Assembly: GCA_023052935.1 (NCBI GenBank)
Contig: CM041292.1
Span: 110,161,147 to 110,225,146, forward strand
DNA from: Piezodorus guildinii
Taxonomy: Eukaryota; Arthropoda; Insecta; Hemiptera; Pentatomidae
DNA length: 64,000 nt
Direction of reading: 5' to 3'
Both the position numbers and the translations under genes were made by a program. Below, piece after piece: positions 55,235 to 64,000 of this stretch. The notes beneath the pieces are model-generated. The model searched no databases. It was not told the origin of the DNA and saw only the letters and a list, made by a program, of their open reading frames with translations. Position 1 is the stretch's first letter, and each line of letters opens with the position of its first letter.

Positions 55235-55860
55235 GTACAGTAAACCCTCTTTTTAATAAACACGGTTGTAACGAACACTCGTTTATAACGAACTACCTTT
55301 GCGGTCCCTAGAAAAATGAATAGAAAACTATGCTTCCTCCTCGTTTATAACGAAATATTCTCTTATAACGAACTACTTTTGGGGACCTCAGAATTGAACT
55401 TGTTCGGTTATAACGAAAAATGAAGAAGAATAAAAATTACGATACGTCTTAATTCCTGATAAAGAGCGGACTGTCCTAATCCTTCTTACCTCTTCCTTCT
55501 ATACCGCTGAATTATGTGATTCACAGTCTGATAGCTTCTGGTTTTCGGAGTTACAACCTGTCATTGCTTTCATTCGAGGTCAAGTCTGTCTCACTTTTTT
55601 AAGTGCGCTTCCGCTCCGTGCAGTATGTCAAAGGAAAATCCTTTGATTTAAATACAAAGTTGGTGATTTTCAAGAAGTGGATAAAAATATTGAGTAAAAA
55701 TCGAAAATTTCGGAAAAGTATGGGATGTCAAAATCTACTTTATCAACAATTATCGCTAATAAAGATAAAATCGATGCCTCCATTGCGTCTTCATCGGGAT
55801 GTGCAAAAAACAATTAGGAGAGCAACACATTAAATTCTTGACTGTCATGTTCTCCACTGT
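55235..55860 (+). mobile_element. Pogo/Tigger-type transposon, 5' part
   Basis: It opens with ACAGTAAACCCTCTTTTTAA, the terminal motif of pogo/Tigger elements, then subterminal repeats (TTTATAACGAA / TTATAACGAACTAC, at least five copies up to 55420). It then encodes the N-terminal CENP-B-type helix-turn-helix (KSFDLNTKLVI, then in a second frame EKYGMSKSTLSTIIANKDKI, positions about 55635-55800). The DDE domain and the right end are missing. Confidence 0.82.
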
Positions 55861-55944
55861 TTCTGAGAAATGAGGGCCTCAGGAATACCCATTTCAGAAC
55901 CTTATATTAGCTCACGTCTAATAGCTAATGAATTGAGCATCTCA

Positions 55945-56165
55945 GACTTAGGGCCTTTTCACACACACGGCTACCGTAAAAAGGCTTATCTGCCGTGCCG
56001 TTCGTTAATACCCCCCTTTTCACACGTACACGGCTGCCGTCCTCTTATAGTTGCCGAGTTATGGAGATGTGCCGTACACGGCAGCTGCACGGCTACATCC
56101 GGTCGCTGCACGGTCGTTACACGGCTCTATACGGCAGCTACGCGGTTTATCTTATTTTTCTTCTT
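55945..56165. repeat. GC-rich ACGGC-repeat block, possible PIF/Harbinger-type MITE end
   Basis: Starts TTAGGGCCTTTTCACACACA with a TTA that could be a target duplication. It contains about a dozen ACGGC/GCCGT units in both orientations (CACGGCTGCCGT, TACACGGCAGCTGCACGGCT), so it can fold extensively. It stands out in composition from its AT-rich surroundings. Family assignment is tentative. Confidence 0.5.
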
Positions 56166-56700
56166 TCAGTTGTTTTATCTTTCAATTTTTTAGTTAAATA
56201 AATGGTTATATAGGGTACACCCATAATTAATTCAGAGATAATGGAGTATAGGGCTTATTATACGCAGTATCAATTTCCATTATGGATTAAGAACTGACGC
56301 ATGACAAATGTAAGAGATGATAAACAATAATACATTGTTGTTTCATTATCAAATACAATAGTAATGTTGGATTAGTATTGTGTATTTTGAATATTTAATA
56401 GTAATAACCGTATGCGGTTTAATATTCACTTTTGTTTGTAATGAATATATAACGAATTGTATTTAGTAATTCTTTTTATTGTAATGATCAGAATTTCTTT
56501 GAAGATTCGTGTATTAATTTGAAATATATACTTATAACATAATATATTAGTAGTTTGAAACATAAAATATTTTAAAGTTAGTAATTTTTTTTTTTTTTTA
56601 ATTTGTTATCCGCCTCTACCCTACGGGGTGGGTTATTGGCGTCATCATATTAAATTATACTCTGTTGTAGTACCCTACAATCTTTAAATATTCAAACAGT
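56166..56700. other. AT-rich stretch, no gene
   Basis: Nothing recognisable. Confidence 0.5.
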
Positions 56701-56709
56701 TTATATATA

Positions 56710-56796
<87 letters not shown>
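56701..56796. repeat. (TA)n microsatellite, left flank of the palindrome
   Basis: About 95 bases of nearly pure TA repeat. Confidence 0.95.
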
Positions 56797-56798
<2 letters not shown>

Positions 56799-56846
56799 TT
56801 TGTGTTGTTCTTAGGTTGCAGTCAATGAATAAACAATTTTATCTAT

Positions 56847-56884
56847 GCGACGTTTCGAGAATTTATTGTTCTCATAATCATGCC
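56847..56884 (-). ncRNA. Degenerate hammerhead-ribozyme motif, left arm
   Basis: Complement of the right-arm motif: ATGATTA in place of the core CTGATGA, a 5-pair stem II (GAGAA/TTCTC), GAAA, then CGTC. Two core changes probably abolish activity. Confidence 0.5.
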
Positions 56885-57322
56885 TTAACAGTGGAAAAAA
56901 ACAGAACATTAATATTATTGTACAATAATTAATATATGATGTTATTGTTAGAGATTAAAAAAGAGTACATTGAACAATGAATATTAATACAGTAGGTACA
57001 TAGATATTTTAAATTAGGATTTACATTAAAGATATTATTATAAATTACTTACAATTTTTGACAAAATAGTGTCTTAATTAGGCATGTTAAGCCTACTTTT
57101 TCAAAGCTTGTAGGCTTAACATGCCTAATTAAGACACTATTTTGTCAAAATTGTAAGTAATTTTATAATAATATCTTTAATGTAAATCCTAATTTAAAAT
57201 ATCTATGTACCTACTGTATTAATATTCATTGTTCAATGTACTCTTTTTTATATCTCTAACAATAACATCATATATTAATTATTGTACAATAATATTAATG
57301 TTCTGTTTTTTTCCACTGTTAA

Positions 57323-57360
57323 GGCATGATTATGAGAACAATAAATTCTCGAAACGTCGC
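57323..57360 (+). ncRNA. Degenerate hammerhead-ribozyme motif, right arm
   Basis: GGC, ATGATTA (two changes from CTGATGA), T, GAGAA / CAATAAA loop / TTCTC, GAAACGTC, GC. It has the same order and spacing as the canonical motif at 33194-33233, and the identical core changes as the left arm, so the mutations predate the inverted duplication. Confidence 0.5.
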
Positions 57361-57437
57361 ATAGATAAAATTGTTTATTCATTGACTGCAACCTAAGAAC
57401 AACACAAACTTAAATTATCAACAGTCGAGAATGATCA

Positions 57438-57440
<3 letters not shown>

Positions 57441-57526
<86 letters not shown>
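57441..57526. repeat. (TA)n microsatellite, right flank of the palindrome
   Basis: TA repeat with one AATTA interruption near 57479-57482. Confidence 0.95.
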
Positions 57527-57530
<4 letters not shown>

Positions 57531-58369
57531 TTGATAATTCTACCAACTTTAAAATATAATAATCTTTATAATTTAATATAATAGTCTTGAATAACGATTG
57601 CATTGATATAGTAGCTCTAAAACAAATAGTAACAACAGCGAAAAGAAACGGCAGTTATGTATTTAAGGTTCCTACATATTTACACTACAAAAGGAGCTCT
57701 TGACACCTTTAATTATATTTAAGTAATTATCTTTTTCTCAATCTTAGTGATAAAAAAAATGGATAAATATAATTTATAAAACAATTTGTTGTTAACTAAA
57801 GAAGGAATATTTCCTCGCGTTGAAACTAAGCCCACAGTTTTCAGCAATCAAAGAATATGAATTCTTAACATATTTGAATTATTTATAAAAAGGGATAATA
57901 AATTTCCAACCATAAGTAAAAGTTTACCTCACTGAATTTAGCAAATAATAAATAACTAAGTTTTATGATTATTAAATATAAATAGTATTGCAGATATTAA
58001 TTAATTCATTTATAGAATTTTCTTTAAGTAGTTTTTCATATATCCTTCTTTTATTTGTAAACATCTATTAAATTTTTTAATTCAATAAAAACTACTACTT
58101 AGATTATAATATATAAGAGTGAAAATATAAAGTTGAAAAACATTTTTTTATAAGAATTTAAAAATGATAATTTCCTTTTGTTATTATTATAATTAATTGC
58201 AATTACTCGTTAAAACAATTTTAAATTAAAAGCTATCATTTTAGTAAGTTATTAATTAAATAATATTTCTTAGTTATAGATTTGTGATGAAATAATTATT
58301 TAAAATATTTATAATATAAAAAAAAATTGTTGAAAATCATGATTTTAAACATTTCAGTCTATTATTTAG
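57527..58369. other. AT-rich stretch, no gene
   Basis: Nothing recognisable. Confidence 0.5.
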
Positions 58370-61300
58370 TTACGTAGTTACCATATGTTTCTCATCAATT
58401 TCATAGGCTGTTTTACAATTTAATTATCAACGAACAATGGATATTTTCAGTTCAAACAATTTTTATATAACGAAAATAGATCATTTTCACGATTTCCTTG
58501 GGGTTTTCGCTCAATACGTGGATTACGATAAGATTTTAACCATTTCAGTTATCTTGTGGGATGTCAAGATAAGATAAGTACATACGTTTCTTGAATAGAT
58601 AGCTTTTACAATTTTAATTCATCAACGATACCAATGGATTTAACAAGTTCAACTATTGAGTAGTACAAAATATTAGCATTATATTTTTCCCGAATTTCCA
58701 TAGCTTTTTCGGCTCAATTCGTGAACGAGTTACGATGGTTTAAGAACCATTACCGTTAAATTGGGGGGCGATCGATTGTATAATCGTAGTTCACTCCTCC
58801 GACTTTACAAGGCATTTAACAATTGCTTATCTTTAAACGATCAATTTTTAACAATTCACGACTATTTTGAGTAGTAATATAATCACAAAATTCGATCTTA
58901 TTTTATTAATTTCCATTTTATTTGGTCGATCCAAAAAATATCGTTTGAATTCAGTACCGTCGAACGAATCAATGGATTTTAACCATTTCCCAGGACTATT
59001 TTGGTAGTCTGTACGATTATACCATATGTTTCCTCCCACCAATTTTCCATTAGGCTTTTCCTTTATCTCTAGCACGAATCAATGGATTTTAACAATTTCA
59101 AACTATTTTGAGGTAGAATAACACGAAAATTAGCATATCATTTTTCCCCGAATTTCCATTTGCTTTTTCGGCTCAATCTCGTGAACGAATCGATGGATTT
59201 TAACCATTTCCGGTCTATTTTGGGGTGGCCATGATACGATTGTTACCATATCGTTTTCCCCTCCCTCCCAATTTTCATAGGCTTTTACAATTTTATCTCA
59301 TCAACGAATCAATGGATTTTAACAAGTTCAAACTATTTTGAGGTAGAATAACACGAAAATTAGCATATCATTTTTCCCCGAATTTCCATTTGCTTTTTCG
59401 GCTCAATCTCGTGAACGAATCGATGGATTTTAACCATTTCCGGTCTATTTTGGGGTGGCCAGATACGATTGTTACCATATCGTTTCCCCTCCCTCCCAAT
59501 TTTCATAGGCTTTTACAATTTTATCTCATCAACGAATCAATGGATTTTAACAAGTTCAAACTATTTTGAGGTAGAATAACACGAAAATTAGCATATCATT
59601 TTTCCCCGAATTTCCATTTGCTTTTTCGGCTCAATCTCGTGAACGAATCGATGGATTTTAACCATTTCCGGTCTATTTTGGGGTGGCCAGATACGATTGT
59701 TACCATATCGTTTTCCCCTCCCTCCCAATTTTCATAGGCTTTTACAATTTTATCTCATCAACGAATCAATGGATTTTAACAAGTTCAAACTATTTTGAGG
59801 TAGATAACACGAAAATTAGCATATCATTTTTCCCCGAATTTCCATTTGCTTTTTCGGCTCAATCTCGTGAACGAATCGATGGATTTTAACCATTTCCGGT
59901 CTATTTTGGGGTGGCCAGATACGATTGTTACCATATCGTTTCCCCTCCCTCCCAATTTTCATAGGCTTTTACATTTTATCTCATCAACGAATCAATGGAT
60001 TTTAACAAGTTCAAACTATTTTGAGGTAGAATAACACGAAAATTAGCATATCATTTTTCCCCGAATTTCCATTTGCTTTTTCGGCTCAATCTCGTGAACG
60101 AATCGATGGATTTTAACCATTTCCGGTCTATTTTGGGTGGCCAGATACGATTGTTACCATATCGTTTCCCCTCCCTCCCAATTTTCATAGCTTTTACAAT
60201 TTTATCTCATCAACGATCAATGGATTTAACAAGTTCAAACTATTTTGAGGTAGAATAACACGAAAATTAGCATATCATTTTTCCCCGAATTTCCATTTGC
60301 TTTTTCGCTCAATCTCGTGAACGAATCGATGGATTTTAACCATTTCCGGTCTATTTTGGGTGGCCAGATACGATTGTTACCATATCGTTTCCCCCTCCCT
60401 CCCAATTTTCATAGGCTTTTACAATTTTATCTCATCAACGAATCAATGGATTTTAACAAGTTCAAACTATTTTGAGTAGAATAACACGAAAATTAGCATA
60501 TCATTTTTCCCCGAATTTCCATTTGCTTTTTCGGCTCAATCTCGTGAACGAATCGATGGATTTAACCATTTCCGGTCTATTTTGGGTGGCCAGATACGAT
60601 TGTTACCATATCGTTTCCCCCTCCCTCCCAATTTTCATAGCTTTTACAATTTTATCTCATCAACGAATCAATGGATTTTAACAAGTTCAAACTATTTTGA
60701 GGTAGAATAACACGAAAATTAGCATATCATTTTTCCCCGAATTTCCATTTGCTTTTTCGGCTCAATCTCGTGAACGAATCGATGATTTTAACCATTTCCG
60801 TCTATTTTGGGTGGCCAATACGATTGTTACCATATCGTTTCCCCTCCCTCCCATTTTCATAGGCTTTTACAATTTTATCTCATCAACGAATCAATGGATT
60901 TTAACAATTCAAACTATTTTGAGGTAGATAACACGAAAATTAGCATATCATTTTTCCCCGAATTTCCATTTGCTTTTTCGGCTCAATCTCGTGAACGAAT
61001 CGATGGATTTTAACCATTTCCGGTCTATTTTGGGTGCCAGATACGATTGTTACCATATCGTTTCCCCCTCCTCCAATTTTCATAGGCTTTTACAATTTAT
61101 TCTCAACGAATCAATGATTTAACAAGTTCAAACTATTTGAGGTAGAATAACACGAAAATTAGCATATCATTTTTCCCCGAATTTCCATTTGCTTTTTCGG
61201 CTCAATCTCGTGAACGAATCGATGGATTTTAACCATTTCCGGTCTATTTTGGGGTGGCCAGATACGATTGTTACCATATCGTTTCCCCCTCCCTCCCAAT

Positions 61301-64000
61301 TTTCATAGGCTTTTACAATTTTATCTCATCAACGAATCAATGGATTTTAACAAGTTCAAACTATTTTGAGGTAGAATAACACGAAAATTAGCATATCATT
61401 TTTCCCCGAATTTCCATTTGCTTTTTCGGCTCAATCTCGTGAACGAATCGATGGATTTAACCATTTCGGTCTATTTTGGGGTGGCCAGATACGATTGTTA
61501 CCATATCGTTTCCCCCTCCCTCCCAATTTTCATAGGCTTTTACAATTTTATCTCATCAACGAATCAATGGATTTTAACAAGTTCAAACTATTTTGAGGTT
61601 AGAATAACACGAAAATTAGCATATCATTTTTCCCCGAATTTCCATTTGCTTTTTCGGCTCAATCTCGTGAACGAATCGATGGATTTTAACCATTTCCGGT
61701 CTATTTTGGGTGGCCAGATACGATTGTTACCATATCGTTTCCCCCTCCCTCCCAAATTTTCATAGGCTTTTACAATTTTATCTCATCAACCGAATTCAAT
61801 GGATTTTAACAAGTTCAAACTATTTTGAGGTGAATAACACGAAAATTAGCATATCTTTTTCCCCGAATTTCCATTTGCTTTTTCGGCTCAATCTCGTGAA
61901 CGAATCGATGGATTTTAACCATTTCCGGTCTATTTTGGGGTGGCCAGATACGATTGTTACCATATCGTTTCCCCCTCCCTCCAATTTTCATAGGCTTTTA
62001 CAATTTATCTCATCAACGAATCATGGATTTAACAAGTTCAAACTATTTTGAGGTAGATAACACGAAAATTAGCATATCATTTTTCCCCGAATTTCCATTT
62101 GCTTTTTCGGCTCAATCTCGTGAACGAATCGATGGATTTTAACCATTTCGGTCTATTTTGGGGTGGCCAGATACGATTGTTACCATATCGTTTCCCCCTC
62201 CCTCCCAATTTTCATAGCTTTTACAATTTTATCTCATCAACGAATCAATGGATTTTAACAGTTCAAACTATTTGAGGTAGAATAACACGAAAATTAGCAT
62301 ATCATTTTTCCCGAATTTCCATTTGCTTTTTCGGCTCAATCTCGTGAACGAATCGATGGATTTAACCATTTCCGGTCTATTTTGGGGTGGCCAGATACGA
62401 TTGTTACCATATCGTTTCCCCCTCCCTCCCAATTTTCATAGGCTTTACAATTTTATCTCATCACGAATCAATGGATTTTAACAAGTTCAAACTATTTTGA
62501 GGTAGATAACACGAAAATTAGCATATCATTTTCCCCGATTTCCATTTGCTTTTTCGCTCAATCTCGTGAACGAATCGATGGATTTTAACCATTTCCGGTC
62601 TATTTTGGGTGGCCAGATACGATTGTTACCATATCGTTTCCCCCTCCCTCCCAATTTTCATAGGCTTTTACATTTTATCTCATCAAGAATCATTTTTAAC
62701 AAGTCAAATATTTTGAGGTAGATAACACGAAATAGCATATCATTTTCCCGAATTTCCATTGCTTTTTCGGCTCAATCTCGTGAACGAATCGATGATTTTA
62801 ACATTTCCGTCTATTTTGGGGGGCAATACATTGTCATATCGTTTCTCCCCAATTTCTATTTAATTTTATCTCATAACAATCAATGATTTTTACAAGTCAA
62901 TATTTGAGGTGATAACCGAAAATTAGCATATATTTTTCCCATTTCCATTTGCTTTTCCTCATCTGTGAACGAATCTGATTTTAACATTTCCGGTCTATTT
63001 GGGGGGCCGATAGATGTACCAACGTTTCCCCTCCTCCCAATTTTCATAGTTTTAAATTTTATTCTTCACGAAAATGGAAAAGTTCAAATATTTAGGTAGA
63101 ATAAACGAATTACATATCATTTTTCCGAATTTCCATTTGCTTTTTCGGCTCAATCTCGTGAACGAATCGATGGATTTACCATTTCCGGTCTATTTTGGGG
63201 TGGCCGATACGATTGTTACCATATCGTTTCCCTCCCTCCCAATTTTCATAGGCTTTTACAATTTTATCTCATCAACGAATCAATGGATTTACAAGTTCAA
63301 ACTATTTGAGGTAGATAACACGAAAATAGCATATCATTTTTCCCCGAATTTCCATTTGCTTTTTCGCTCAATCTCGTGAACGAATCGATGGATTTTAACC
63401 ATTCGGTCTATTTTGGGGTGGCCGATACATTGTTACATATCGTTTCCCCTCCCTCCCATTTTCATAGGCTTTTACAATTTTATCTCATCAACGAATCAAT
63501 GGATTTTAACAAGTTCAAACTATTTGAGGTAGACTAACACAAAATTAGCATATCATTTTTCCGAATTTCCATTTGCTTTCGGCTCAATCTCGTGAACGAT
63601 CGATGGATTTTAACCATTTCGTCTATTTTGGGTGGCCGATACGATTGTTACATATCGTTTCCCCCTCCCCCAATTTTCATAGTTCATTTTATCTCTCAAC
63701 GAATCAATGGATTTTAACAAGTTCAAACTATTTTGAGGTGATAACACAAAATTAGCATTATTTTTCCGAATTCCATTTGCTTTTTCGGCTCAATCTCGTG
63801 AACGAATCGATGGATTTTAACCATTTCCGGTCTATTTTGGGTGGCCGTACATGTTACCATATCGTTCCCTCCCCAATTTTCATAGGCTTTACATTTTATT
63901 CATCAACGAATCATGGATTTTAACAAGTTCAAACTATTTTGAGTAGACTAACACGAAAATTAGCTATCATTTTTCCGAATTTCCATTTGCTTTTTCGGCT
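58370..64000. repeat. Satellite DNA array, about 228-bp unit (dimer of ~114-bp monomers)
   Basis: About 24 tandem units, running off the right edge. Successive AACGAATCAATGGATTTTAA landmarks at 59303, 59531, 59760 and 59986 give periods of 226-229. Each unit has two halves: A contains CGAATCAATGGATTTTAACA then AGTTCAAACTATTTTGAGGT; B contains CGAATCGATGGATTTTAACC then ATTTCCGGTCTATTTTGGGG. These halves align, so the unit is a fixed ancient dimer. Units before about 59080 are divergent (array edge). Many later units differ only by single-base losses, worst at 62680-63110. All open frames here are periodic artefacts. Confidence 0.97.

Larger units (their letters stand above)
56797..57412. mobile_element. 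Near-perfect 0.6 kb palindrome of Penelope-like terminal repeats
   Basis: The left arm 56797-57098 and the right arm 57112-57412 are inverted copies of about 302 bases with only a handful of differences, around a 13-base centre (TTTTTCAAAGCTT). Each arm has AAGTTTGTGTTGTTCTTAGG at the outside and GTAGGCTTAACATGCCTAAT at the inside, and a hammerhead-like motif. (TA)n tracts abut both outer ends. No protein is encoded. The assignment to Penelope-like elements rests on the GCGACGTTTCGAGAA / TTCTCGAAACGTCGC block. Confidence 0.8.

Noticed and set aside
59683..63755. Repeated open frames containing RLNLVNESMDFNH or ISSTNQWILTSSNYFEV
   Set aside because: They are translations of the 228-bp satellite, switch frame with single-base differences, lack codon bias, and cannot be a protein family.
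59303..64000. CRISPR-like array from regularly spaced repeats
   Set aside because: The whole unit repeats, with no unique spacers; it is satellite DNA in a eukaryote.

Overview
This is a eukaryotic, AT-rich (about one-third GC by eye), repeat-dense window, almost certainly from an arthropod. The evidence is a multi-exon synaptogyrin gene of invertebrate type, a Vps15 gene, mariner/Tc1/pogo DNA transposons, RTE-, Jockey- and CR1-like LINEs, tRNA-derived SINEs, and a Gypsy element with a tRNA-Trp primer site. The lineage within arthropods cannot be settled from sequence alone. No bacterial genes, CRISPR arrays or operons are present.

Only two host genes can be supported, both on the minus strand. 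The first is synaptogyrin, a four-membrane-span synaptic-vesicle protein. It is read from four coding exons (38757-38991, 16814-16962, 11809-11974, 10858-10892) whose splice phases agree; its first exon is not visible and probably lies to the right, past the window. The second is the phosphatidylinositol 3-kinase regulatory subunit Vps15 (PIK3R4), a single uninterrupted 1318-codon ORF at 23938-27894. It sits inside the 21.8 kb synaptogyrin intron in the same orientation. A fragment of a third host gene, the spliceosome factor CWC15, lies at 29557-29691 inside a mobile element.

Layout. 1-1.9 kb: remnant of an RTE-like LINE. 1.88-6.27 kb: a complete Jockey-type LINE with poly-A, 16-bp target-site duplications and two frameshifts. 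6.8-9.65 kb: a decayed RTE-like LINE. 10.8-39 kb: the synaptogyrin locus, whose introns hold a SINE, mariner remnants, CR1/Jockey-like and RNase H-bearing LINE pieces, two Helitron/Helentron-like repeats with different cargo, Vps15, a mariner with intact ends, and a hammerhead-ribozyme motif of Penelope-like type. 39-58 kb: nested transposons, including a long foldback around an (AT)n tract, a Gypsy insertion with two inverted LTR start sequences as its ends, a GC-richer tandem repeat, Tc1, THAP, pogo and piggyBac-like remnants, more LINEs, and a 0.6 kb near-perfect palindrome with hammerhead-like motifs in both arms. 58.4-64 kb: a satellite array of about 228-bp units, each an ancient dimer of about 114 bp, running off the right edge.

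The most notable structures are the palindromic Penelope-like terminal repeats, the Gypsy insertion flanked by inverted LTR ends with a matching target-site duplication, the Helentron-like family carrying a CWC15 exon in one copy and a LINE reverse-transcriptase segment in another, and a YY1-type motif at the 5' end of the Jockey element, as is known in mammalian L1. Many small ORFs, above all in the satellite, are chance frames and are not annotated.
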